The notes beneath the pieces are model-generated. The model worked only from the letters and a program-made list of their open reading frames with translations, did not search any database and was not told where the DNA came from. From Syntrophaceae bacterium UBA2280 (lineage in GTDB: Bacteria > Desulfobacterota > Syntrophia > Syntrophales > Smithellaceae): DNA of 64,000 nt. Of this stretch, positions 42,885 through 50,490 are shown piece by piece; the first letter of the stretch is position 1, and each line of letters opens with the position of its first letter. The position numbers and the translations under genes were made by a program. The DNA lies in the NCBI GenBank assembly GCA_002347685.1, contig DDWS01000014.1:1-64000 (forward strand), read 5' to 3'.

Positions 42885-43655
42885 TCATGCCGCATGCGCC
42901 TCTCTCTGAAGCGTTTCAGTCAGACTCTCCACAAGGGTTTCCAGATACTCGTTGAGACTCCAGGCAATTTTATGGCCGTTCACCCTCAGCTCGATACCGG
43001 AGACCACGTCCGGCTGTAAGAGGTACCGGATGGTGAAGCTGCTGCTGATCCGGTCTTTGAGAGCCTCATGGATTTGTGCCTGCCGATCTTCGGATATTTC
43101 AAAAGCGCTCTGAATGTTGATTTGATTCGTTTTCCCCTGGGTCGCCTTTCGGATCTGAAGGCTTTTTTCCTCATCGAGCGTTTTCACGCGACGGATGAAT
43201 TCGTCCACGATCCGTTCTTCCAGATCGGCATCGGCCAGATCGGCCAGAGCCTTGCGCGCTGTCGCGTACAGCTGTTTTGCCGCACGCTGCCGCAGATCGT
43301 GGAAGAACGCGTCCTGCTCACGAACCAGCATATCCTGCCAGCGCGTTTTGACCTGATCGACCTCCGCACGGACCTGTTCCATAAGTTCCTTGCGCCGGTT
43401 TTCAGCGGCCATGGTTGCCTCATTGAGCAGATGCTCGGTTTTCTCGGCGATCTCCTGATTTCTCGTTTCGTAGAATTCGGAATCCTCTGTCGCCTTCTCC
43501 TTTAAAGCCTGAGCCTCGGCGAACCGGGCGGCGATCTTGGCCTCCCGATCGTCCATCGCCTTGAGGATCCGGCCGTAGAGGAAGCGTTTGAGCAGATACA
43601 TCAGCACAAGGAAGTTAAATATCTGCGCAGCAAAAACAAACCAGTCGATATGCAT
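42885..43655 (-). CDS. atpF: N-ATPase b subunit (with fused delta-like region)
   Basis: A 256-residue stator subunit, much longer than the usual ~160. It has one N-terminal membrane helix (FVFAAQIFNFLVLMYLLKRF), then a long charged coiled coil (AEAQALKEKATEDSEFYETR and onward). The C-terminal ~80 residues (DRQAQIHEALKDRISSSFTI, VVSGIELRVNGHKIAWSLNE) resemble the end of the delta subunit. No separate atpH is present, so this gene probably supplies the delta function. GAGGGGG precedes the ATG. Confidence 0.88.
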   Translation of the reverse strand: MHIDWFVFAAQIFNFLVLMYLLKRFLYGRILKAMDDREAKIAARFAEAQALKEKATEDSEFYETRNQEIAEKTEHLLNEATMAAENRRKELMEQVRAEVDQVKTRWQDMLVREQDAFFHDLRQRAAKQLYATARKALADLADADLEERIVDEFIRRVKTLDEEKSLQIRKATQGKTNQINIQSAFEISEDRQAQIHEALKDRISSSFTIRYLLQPDVVSGIELRVNGHKIAWSLNEYLETLVESLTETLQREAHAA

Positions 43656-43667
43656 GATTCATCCCCC

Positions 43668-43934
43668 TCACTTGGTGATGTGTCCCCAAAATGGATTGGC
43701 GAAAATCAGAATCATGGAAATCACGAAACAGTAGATGGCGATTGATTCAATCATGGCAAGGCCGACAAACAGCGTCCGGGTCAGAGAGTTGCGCTCATCC
43801 GGCTGTTGCGCGATAGCCGACAGAGCCTGAGCGATCGCCTGTCCCATACTGAGTGCCGGACCGATTGAGCCGATGCCCATGGCCAAACTCGCTGCAAAAA
43901 TTGAAGCCAATGCGACGATACTGATGCTGTCCAT
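43668..43934 (-). CDS. atpE: N-ATPase c subunit
   Basis: An 88-residue hairpin of two membrane helices. The ion-site helix reads MIESIAIYCFV with carboxylate Glu63 followed by Ser64, the ES pair associated with Na+ binding. Helix 1 reads SIGPALSMGQAIAQAL: the position four after Pro26, Gln in classical Na+ enzymes and Glu in many N-ATPases, is Met30 here. The position corresponding to Thr67 of the Ilyobacter ring is Ile65. The site therefore keeps part of the Na+ signature only. GGAGGAG precedes the ATG. Confidence 0.92.
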   Translation of the reverse strand: MDSISIVALASIFAASLAMGIGSIGPALSMGQAIAQALSAIAQQPDERNSLTRTLFVGLAMIESIAIYCFVISMILIFANPFWGHITK

Positions 43935-43962
43935 AATACTCCTCCTTGGTTAAAAGTTATTT

Positions 43963-44688
43963 TCAGGCCTTCATGCCTTCCTTCTTGACGTGTGAATGAA
44001 CTTCCTCTTCGGCGGAAAGCGCCGAGGCGATATAGACCATGGAAAGGATCGCGAAAATGTATGCCTGGATCACGCCGATCAAAAGCCCAAGGGCCTGCAT
44101 GACAATCGGGAATAAAAACGGCGTCACAAGCAATAGAATTCCGACAACTTTTTCATGGCTCATGATATTTCCGAAAAGTCGAACGGTGAGCGCGAGCGTC
44201 CGGGAGATTTCCCCCATGACGTGAAACGGAAAAAAGATAAAGTTCGGCTGGAAATATTCCTTCAGATAGTGCAAAAGTCCCGTGCGCCTGATGCCGAAAT
44301 AGGGAACGGCGATAAACACGCATGTCGCCAGCGCCGCCGTGGTCGTGATGGAAGAGGTCGGGGCGATGAATCCCGGCACCACCACCAGGATATTGGAAGT
44401 ACAGATAAACAAAAAGAGTGTTCCGATCAACGGGATGAAAGCGTCGGCATTCTTCTTCGTCATCTCCGATATCTCACCGCGGATGACCGAAATGACAACC
44501 TCCAGAAAGTGCTGCCATCGGGACACATTCAACTCGGACGAAAGGTTGCGGGTCGCGAGCCAGGAGACGAAAAGGAGAATCCCCATGACCAGCCACGTAT
44601 AAAGAATCGTGACATTGAGCGTGATGAATTTCCAGCTCCAGATGATCACCTGATCCGGACTGATTTGGTCGATAAGAACAATCTCCAT
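43963..44688 (-). CDS. atpB: N-ATPase a subunit
   Basis: A 241-residue membrane stator subunit with about five helices. The essential Arg lies in RTLALTVRLFGNIMSHEK. Further landmarks are MTKKNADAFIPLIGTLFLFI and ALGLLIGVIQAYIFAILSMVYI. The ATG at 44688, after AGGGAG, is preferred to an in-frame GTG two codons upstream. It forms the ion half-channels facing the c-ring. Confidence 0.93.
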   Translation of the reverse strand: MEIVLIDQISPDQVIIWSWKFITLNVTILYTWLVMGILLFVSWLATRNLSSELNVSRWQHFLEVVISVIRGEISEMTKKNADAFIPLIGTLFLFICTSNILVVVPGFIAPTSSITTTAALATCVFIAVPYFGIRRTGLLHYLKEYFQPNFIFFPFHVMGEISRTLALTVRLFGNIMSHEKVVGILLLVTPFLFPIVMQALGLLIGVIQAYIFAILSMVYIASALSAEEEVHSHVKKEGMKA

Positions 44689-44723
44689 AACCACTCCCTA
44701 AAGCTGCCCGCCGCAGCCTCGTT

Positions 44724-45041
44724 TTAATGAACTGCCTGCATCGTCTTTTTCGGACCCAGATAATGCGTCAGAATCATTCTCATCAGGACAAAGCCCAGCA
44801 TGGCCGCGGCCAGTCTCATCCACTGGCCTCCCATGACAAAGTATAATCCCGCAAGCAGCACCGCCAGACGCGTGACAAAACTGATCAGCACCAGGCGACC
44901 GGGTCTTGTCGTATGGGCAAGGCGGCTGACCGTTTTCCAAAGCGCGATGAAGTAGCCGGCGCCCAGCGCCAGACCCGCCGTAAAAGACGCAACCAGAAGC
45001 ATGACCGTCTCGATGTCAATTCCCTGAATCTGCATCGTCAT
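44724..45041 (-). CDS. atpR: N-ATPase accessory membrane protein AtpR
   Basis: A product of about 105 residues with three predicted membrane helices (VMLLVASFTAGLALGAGYFI, LVLISFVTRLAVLLAGLYFV, LAAAMLGFVLMRMILTHYLG). AtpR is restricted to N-ATPase operons and carries conserved membrane Arg residues; here SFVTRLAV holds one. Proposed roles are c-ring assembly or contact with the c-ring carboxylates. The start could be any of several ATGs within the overlapping end of atpQ; 45041 follows GATGAGGAAG. Confidence 0.85.
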   Translation of the reverse strand: MTMQIQGIDIETVMLLVASFTAGLALGAGYFIALWKTVSRLAHTTRPGRLVLISFVTRLAVLLAGLYFVMGGQWMRLAAAMLGFVLMRMILTHYLGPKKTMQAVH

Positions 45042-45378
45042 CTTCCTCATCCTCTTCAATAATTCCTTTACGGACTTTTTTTACCCAGTAGGCTGCGTTG
45101 ACACTGCCCATGATCACGCCGGCGATGAGAAACATCAGCGCCCACGAATACTGACTCGGCCAGTTACGGTCGATCCAGAGCCCCAGCGCGATGCCGATCA
45201 ATGTGGGAATAGCAATCGCCCAGCCCACGATACCGAACATGCCCAAACCGAACCAGACCGTTTCATCCTTGTGCCTAAGACCCCTTTTCCGGAGCACTTC
45301 TTTTTTCGCCACCTGCTCGGTGAAATGATCCGCGATTTTCCGCCGGCGTACATTGTTTGTCCGCTTAATTTCGACCAT
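45016..45378 (-). CDS. atpQ: N-ATPase accessory membrane protein AtpQ (AtpI-like)
   Basis: A 120-residue protein with a basic N-terminal tail, two membrane helices (LGMFGIVGWAIAIPTLIGIA, WALMFLIAGVIMGSVNAAYW) and a highly acidic C-terminus (EEDEEDDDAD). It corresponds to AtpQ, the AtpI-like member of N-ATPase operons, and precedes atpR with a 26-bp overlap. CAGGAG precedes the ATG. Family members are thought to assist assembly or Mg2+ supply. Confidence 0.85.
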   Translation of the reverse strand: MVEIKRTNNVRRRKIADHFTEQVAKKEVLRKRGLRHKDETVWFGLGMFGIVGWAIAIPTLIGIALGLWIDRNWPSQYSWALMFLIAGVIMGSVNAAYWVKKVRKGIIEEDEEDDDADSGN

Positions 45379-45449
45379 AGTTGATACTCCTGATGGTTCC
45401 TCTAAGGAACGGTTATATCCGGAATGCGCCTCGTGGAAGGTCCCTTACC

Positions 45450-45830
45450 TTACTTCAAATCCACAATGCGCCGGATCATACTCGCCTCCAATTTGGCAGA
45501 CGCTGACCGAACCATTTTCTCCCGCTCATCGAGCCGGTCATACTGCTGCATGACCACCTGCTTAACCTGACCCAGATCCGGTGCGCGAACCGCGTTTCGC
45601 GTAGACACAAGCACCTCCGCACCTTTTTTTACCAACGTGCCGACATCCATCGCATAGAGTTCCTGCCCGCCGGCCGTAGACTCATAGGTAAACAATCCTG
45701 GGGACAGTGTCGCCACAAAATCAATATGATTCGGCATCAGACAGAAGGAACCGTTTTCCGCCTCCGCGACAATCTTGTTGACTTCCTGCACGATCAGGAC
45801 TTCCGCCGGCAATAAAATTTTAAGCAACAT
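45450..45830 (-). CDS. atpC: N-ATPase epsilon subunit
   Basis: A 126-residue central-stalk subunit. LLPAEVLIVQEVNKIVAEAENGSF and CLMPNHIDFVATLSPGLFTY form the beta-sandwich, here quoted in parts. A short C-terminal helical region (YDRLDEREKMVRSASAKLEA) follows. The ATG at 45830 overlaps the end of the beta gene by 11 bp; GAGGCGAAG serves as ribosome binding site. The divergent sequence is usual for N-ATPases. Confidence 0.85.
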   Translation of the reverse strand: MLLKILLPAEVLIVQEVNKIVAEAENGSFCLMPNHIDFVATLSPGLFTYESTAGGQELYAMDVGTLVKKGAEVLVSTRNAVRAPDLGQVKQVVMQQYDRLDEREKMVRSASAKLEASMIRRIVDLK

Positions 45831-47205
45831 TTTCAATCTTCGCCTCTTCGATGGGGCCGATCATGTAAAGCGCCCGTTCCGGATATTCGGCAAACTCGTC
45901 ATTGAGAATCCTTTCACAGCCGTTGAGGGTATCCTCGCGGGACACCATCTTACCGGCCGTGCCGGTGAACTGTTCCGTCACAAAGAAGGGCTGCGTAAAG
46001 AACCTCTCCAGACGGCGTGCGCGAAAGACGGTACGCTGATCCTCGCGGGACAGCTCCGAAATTCCGAGCATGGCGATGATGTCTTTGAGGTCCTCATAAA
46101 CGGCAAGCGTCTTTCTGATTTCCTGGGCGATTTTATAATGACGCTCGCCCGCGATATTCGGCATGAGCATTTTGGACCCGGATTGAAGCAGATCGATGGC
46201 GGGATACAATCCCTCACTGGCACGCTTGCGGGACAATGCGATCGTCGCTGAAAGGTGGCCAAACGTATGCACGGCGGAAGGATCCGTAAAATCATCCGCC
46301 GGCACGTAAACAGCCTGAATCGACGTGATCGCGCCGGTCTTGGTGTTGCAAATCCGCTCCTCGAGCTCCGCCAGCTCCGTAGCCAGCGTCGGCTGGTATC
46401 CCAGGCGCGAGGGCAGCTGTCCTAACAAACCTGACACTTCCATGCCCGCCTGAATGAAGCGGAAAATATTGTCGATCATCAAAAGCACGTCTTGCTTTGC
46501 GTCATCACGGAAATATTCAGCCATGGTCAGCGCCGCATGCCCCACACGAAAACGCGCACCGGGCGGCTCGTTCATCTGCCCGAACACCATAACCGTGTTC
46601 CCCAGGACGCCGCTTTCCTCCATCTCCCGGTAAAGCTCCTCACCCTCGCGGCATCGCTCTCCAATCCCGCAGAAAATACTCATTCCTTCATGGCCGCTGA
46701 CGGTATTGTGAATCATCTCGGTGATCAAAACGGTTTTACCGACACCCGCGCCGCCGAAGAGTCCTGCTTTTCCACCGCGCTCCAGGGGTGCCAGAACATC
46801 GATCGCTTTGATGCCGGTTTCAAATATTTCGGAGACCGTGGATTGATCGCGCAGCGGAATCGGTTCGCGGTGAATCGAGCGCACTTCGCATCCCTCGACA
46901 TTTCCTTTCTTGTCGATGGTATTGCCGAAAACATTAAAAACCCTGCCCATCAGCTGTTTGCCCACCGGTACTTCAAAAGGCTTCCCGGTATCCGTCACCA
47001 TCTGGCCGCGGGCCAATCCCTGGGTAGGCGTCAGGGCGACACTCCGGACGGTATTGCTGTCGAGTTGCGTAAATACCTCCATCACGTATTCCCCGTTTTC
47101 TCCTGCCGTGAGCACGTTACGTATGGACGGCGCAATGGGAAAACGGACATCAACGACACTGCTGCGGATGGATAAAACCTTTCCTTGATTTTTTTCTTCG
47201 GTCAC
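45820..47205 (-). CDS. atpD: N-ATPase beta subunit
   Basis: A 461-residue catalytic subunit. Walker A is GGAGVGKTVLITEM; other landmarks are GIGERCREGEELYREM, VFGQMNEPPGARFRVGHAAL, LLMIDNIFRFIQAGMEVSGL and YVPADDFTDPSAVHTFGHL. It is first in the operon, which together with the order D-C-Q-R-B-E-F-A-G and the presence of AtpQ and AtpR identifies the N-ATPase type. The start is GTG behind GAGGAG. Confidence 0.95.
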   Translation of the reverse strand: MTEEKNQGKVLSIRSSVVDVRFPIAPSIRNVLTAGENGEYVMEVFTQLDSNTVRSVALTPTQGLARGQMVTDTGKPFEVPVGKQLMGRVFNVFGNTIDKKGNVEGCEVRSIHREPIPLRDQSTVSEIFETGIKAIDVLAPLERGGKAGLFGGAGVGKTVLITEMIHNTVSGHEGMSIFCGIGERCREGEELYREMEESGVLGNTVMVFGQMNEPPGARFRVGHAALTMAEYFRDDAKQDVLLMIDNIFRFIQAGMEVSGLLGQLPSRLGYQPTLATELAELEERICNTKTGAITSIQAVYVPADDFTDPSAVHTFGHLSATIALSRKRASEGLYPAIDLLQSGSKMLMPNIAGERHYKIAQEIRKTLAVYEDLKDIIAMLGISELSREDQRTVFRARRLERFFTQPFFVTEQFTGTAGKMVSREDTLNGCERILNDEFAEYPERALYMIGPIEEAKIENVA

Positions 47206-47509
47206 GGTTCGATCTCCTCGTCTTATTTTTTCGTGGGCACCTGTCCCTTTTTCAGGCTTTATCTATACGATTCTACGTTAAGAGCAACAGACATGCCAAC
47301 AACCCATATCCGGCATAACCTCTTGTAATGTATCATTTTCGGGAAACTGGAATGCAAACATGAAGACGTGGGAGGGCGACCCGAATGTCATGCCCGATGA
47401 CCGCAGCCGTCACCGGTTGCCAGCCCAATGCAGGCTCAAAGCGACATTGGTGACAACGACCTATCTGTCATCGGGATACGACTAAAATGTCATTCGGATT
47501 ATTTTAGAC
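47206..47509. other. Leader region of the ATPase operon and mltA 3' flank
   Basis: About 300 bp with no gene. On the minus strand TATAGAT near 47263-47269 could be a -10, but no good -35 stands at 16-18 bp. No clear terminator for mltA was found. Confidence 0.35.
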
Positions 47510-48697
47510 TTAAATACGGTCCGGTTTGATGAAAATAAAGTAGAGCTGACCTTCACGATAGGTGCCGCCGGCAAGCTCTCCGGCACGCTCGCCAACGCCC
47601 ATATAGACATCGCACCGGCCCGCGGCCCGGATAGCGCCGCCTGTGTCCTGATCCAGAGCAAACCCGACGGGCCTGGCAAGATCAACCGCGGCAAAGGCAA
47701 ACATCGCCCGAGGATAGATCGATTTGTCCGTCGCAATGGTTCGAAATGGCGTTATCGGCTCATTGATCGAACCCCTGGGCTCGCCTTCCTCGAGCCTGAA
47801 AAAAACAAAACGAGGATTCATGGCGATATAGTTATCGAGTTCATCAGGATGCTTTTTAAAATAATCGATCATGGATTTCAAATTGATGTTTTTAGAGGCA
47901 AGCTTCCCATCCGCGATCATGGTATGCACGATGCTTTCGTACTCCCAGCCGTTATGCGCTTCATAACCGTAAGTTCTGATCTGTCCGTCCGGCATGCGAA
48001 TTTTGGCCGACCCCTGCACATGCACGATATACACTTCAAACGCATCGCGAAGCCACACAAGCTCTTGACCGTCAAGAGTCTTGGATCTCTGAATGTCCAC
48101 TCTGCTCGGGTACTTTCGAATTGACCCATCAGGCATTCTTTGGCCAAGGATCGTCCCGTCTTGGTCCTTCAGCAAATCGGCAGGCATCTTATATAAAGGG
48201 TATCTGAAACGATCCGTGCGCACAGGCGACCCGTCGAAGATCGGCGTATAGTACCCTGTAAACAAAACTGTGCCGTGATTATCACAACCGACCGAAATAT
48301 ACGTATCGAATTTTTCGCGTAAAATGACATTCAACTGCCCGGGTGATCGTCCGGAAGAAATCAGTTTCTTGAGCTCCTGCAAACTTCTTACCGCATGTTC
48401 ATGGGTAATGTCGCCGTAGGGATAGAAATTTTTACTGGAGGGTTTCGCCATATAGTTCAGGCTGCGGCTTATGGCATCGGCAAGACCATCCAGATCGGAT
48501 AACGCCTGAGTATAATCGGGGATATGATCCGGATTTGTGATTTTTCTCAATGCCAGTTCGCCGGGCGGCAATGGACGGGAATAATCCTTTGTAAATTCCT
48601 CGTGATCAACAAGAAGAGAGGTCCGCTTCTGGCAGCCCGCCAGTGCGAAAGAAACAACGACCAACAACAAGATGGAAAACAGGATTCGATTTTTCAT
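47510..48697 (-). CDS. mltA: Membrane-bound lytic murein transglycosylase A
   Basis: A 395-residue lipoprotein that cleaves peptidoglycan glycan strands at the outer membrane. The signal ends in lipobox FALAGC (Cys near residue 22). The MltA domain includes LFTGYYTPIFDGSP, VHVQGSAKIRMPDGQ and YGYEAHNGWEYESI. The C-terminal 3D domain holds AVDLARPVGFALDQDTGGAI and AAGRCDVYMG with its Asp residues. A predicted promoter places transcription start at or next to the ATG, and no ribosome binding site is visible, so the message may be leaderless. Confidence 0.9.
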   Translation of the reverse strand: MKNRILFSILLLVVVSFALAGCQKRTSLLVDHEEFTKDYSRPLPPGELALRKITNPDHIPDYTQALSDLDGLADAISRSLNYMAKPSSKNFYPYGDITHEHAVRSLQELKKLISSGRSPGQLNVILREKFDTYISVGCDNHGTVLFTGYYTPIFDGSPVRTDRFRYPLYKMPADLLKDQDGTILGQRMPDGSIRKYPSRVDIQRSKTLDGQELVWLRDAFEVYIVHVQGSAKIRMPDGQIRTYGYEAHNGWEYESIVHTMIADGKLASKNINLKSMIDYFKKHPDELDNYIAMNPRFVFFRLEEGEPRGSINEPITPFRTIATDKSIYPRAMFAFAAVDLARPVGFALDQDTGGAIRAAGRCDVYMGVGERAGELAGGTYREGQLYFIFIKPDRI

Positions 48698-48703
48698 TTT
48701 GCG

Positions 48704-48733
48704 AGCATAAGATAAGTGAGGCTCACCTGTCAA
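48704..48733 (-). promoter_or_regulatory. Promoter abutting the mltA start codon
   Basis: On the minus strand TTGACA (48728-48733), 18-bp spacer, TATGCT (48704-48709). The A of the mltA ATG is 7 bp after the -10. A short tandem repeat (aaaggatatttct, twice) lies directly upstream of the -35. Confidence 0.6.
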
Positions 48734-48828
48734 AGGATATTTCTAAAAGGATATTTCTAAAAGGTATTAAAGGTGCATGGGCTAACTTCTCAAAGTCAGG
48801 CAAGCGTTTCCCACTCAGAAAATAAAAA

Positions 48829-48861
48829 ACCCCGGTCCTATGGGTTCATAGAGGCCGGGGC
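48829..48861 (-). terminator. Intrinsic terminator of the substrate-binding protein gene
   Basis: CCCCGG and CCGGGG arms enclose tcctatgggttcatagagg, where further pairing (CCTATG/CATAG) extends the stem. On the minus strand it is followed by TTTTTTATTTT. Confidence 0.75.
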
Positions 48862-48903
48862 TTTCACGGTTTTTCCTTCTATCTTTTGCTGATTTGCTCT
48901 GGA

Positions 48904-50157
48904 TCAGTTTGTACTTCCGATTTTCAGCTTCAAATGTTTCATCGTTGTCGGATATGTGGACATTTTCTTTATCCGCTCAAACTCGTCTTGCGATTTTGTC
49001 CACCAGACATATGCTTCGGAGGGTGCAAATTTCCCGCCTTTGATGGATTGAATAACGAGAGGAATATACATGCGCCCGGAACTGCTGATGCCGTACATAT
49101 CACCGGGGAACTGGTCACCCAGCATCGGATATGCCTTGGGAAAAGCGGCCCGGATCGCGTATACATTGTCCTGCGTGCCCGCTGCGGCAATGGCTCTGGC
49201 CAGAGAATGCATGGACATATATTGCAGAAGGGATTCCCACGTATTCATTCTCTTATAGGCGTCACGATACTTTTTGTCAAAAGCAGCCGTCTTCGGCACA
49301 GCTAAACTTAATACAGAGGCCGTACCGATGGCGTCTTCCATCATTTTCGTACCGTCCAATATTTGAGCGATGACGTCCATTCTGGCCTGCTCAACGATCA
49401 TGAAACCGCCTTTATAGCCCATCTTGCGGGCCTGTTCGATAACGAGTGCTGTTGTGGCGGTCGGACCGCCGATAAGCATCACTTCTGGCTTGGTGGCCAG
49501 TGCGGCAGTCAATGGCGCAACAAAATCTGTTCTCGTATAGTAATTCGCGGGTTTGTCCGCTGTAATCGTGCCACCGATTTTCTCCCAGTATGTCTTAAAT
49601 ACCTGTCGCCATTCATCACCGTAAGCGCCGAGCGTCACCACCATAGCCGCTTTGCGCCATCCTTTTTCCCAGGCAAATTCAGCGAACAACTGTGCGTAAC
49701 CCGTCATATCAGGCGAATCAAGCAATAAAAGATTGTTTTTGAACATTTCAGCTTTGGGGGTGGTTGTATGTCCCATGACGAGAAACTCCCCGCATTCTTC
49801 CTCGTTAATTTTGAGCAGGGGAATCGTTGTGGTGAATACCGGATTAAAAATGGCCAGCGCATTTTTATCCAGAACAAGCTGACGCGCATTGGCTACCGCC
49901 AGATCAGGACTGGCCTTGTCGTCCATCTGTTCGAGCTTGAATAAATATTTCTGCCCGTCAGCCATGACACCGCCGGCCGCATTGATTTCCTTAATGGCCA
50001 TGTCAATTCCGTTGACACACTCCTGACCGTATTCAGCCGCAGGACCGCTCAACGGGCCGGTAAAACCGATGACGATTTCCGCCGCGAAAGCCGAAGTGCT
50101 CCAGATAACAATCGAAGCCATAGCGAGTACACATAGAAATTTTTTAAAATGCCTCAT
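48904..50157 (-). CDS. ABC transporter substrate-binding protein, branched-chain amino acid type
   Basis: A 417-residue periplasmic protein with a signal peptide (FLCVLAMASIVIWSTSAFAA, cleavage near AFA-AE). The mature part is the type I fold: IVIGFTGPLSGPAAEYGQEC, MAIKEINAAGGVMADGQKY, ARQLVLDKNALAIFNPVFTT and YGDEWRQVFKTYWEKIGGTI. Family members bind Leu/Ile/Val, amides or aromatic acids for LivHMGF-type importers. No permease or ATPase gene is adjacent, so it is an orphan receptor. It has its own strong promoter and terminator, so it is a monocistronic unit. GGAGGAGGG precedes the ATG. Confidence 0.88.
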   Translation of the reverse strand: MRHFKKFLCVLAMASIVIWSTSAFAAEIVIGFTGPLSGPAAEYGQECVNGIDMAIKEINAAGGVMADGQKYLFKLEQMDDKASPDLAVANARQLVLDKNALAIFNPVFTTTIPLLKINEEECGEFLVMGHTTTPKAEMFKNNLLLLDSPDMTGYAQLFAEFAWEKGWRKAAMVVTLGAYGDEWRQVFKTYWEKIGGTITADKPANYYTRTDFVAPLTAALATKPEVMLIGGPTATTALVIEQARKMGYKGGFMIVEQARMDVIAQILDGTKMMEDAIGTASVLSLAVPKTAAFDKKYRDAYKRMNTWESLLQYMSMHSLARAIAAAGTQDNVYAIRAAFPKAYPMLGDQFPGDMYGISSSGRMYIPLVIQSIKGGKFAPSEAYVWWTKSQDEFERIKKMSTYPTTMKHLKLKIGSTN

Positions 50158-50251
50158 CTTTTCCCTCCTCCTGATTTTATCCCAAAACAGACTTATTTAT
50201 ATCCTGAAACTGGTCGATCGCCTTTGATTAAGCAGGACTTTTATGGTCGAA

Positions 50252-50280
50252 AGTATAGGGGGGCTGTTTTGGCTTGTCAA
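50252..50280 (-). promoter_or_regulatory. Promoter of the substrate-binding protein gene
   Basis: Minus-strand TTGACA (50275-50280), 17-bp spacer containing a C7 run, TATACT (50252-50257). This is close to consensus, so high expression is likely. Confidence 0.75.
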
Positions 50281-50490
50281 GGGATATTTTGACAACCGTT
50301 TGACTACCTTACCCCTCAGCATCCACTTTTTGCCGGATTAACGCCGAAAGATAAACCAAAGGCACAATGACTGCTTCGATCCCGGTTCACCAAAGGCAGA
50401 ACGACCCCATCAGCATCGACGGCCGGAAACAGGAAAACCGTGATGATCAGGTCAAAGCGCCCGGCATTCGGCAGTCAGGGCGATAATTTT
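50281..50490. other. Intergenic stretch
   Basis: About 210 bp between the amidohydrolase stop and the promoter of the binding-protein gene. I see no gene, hairpin terminator or repeat. Confidence 0.35.
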
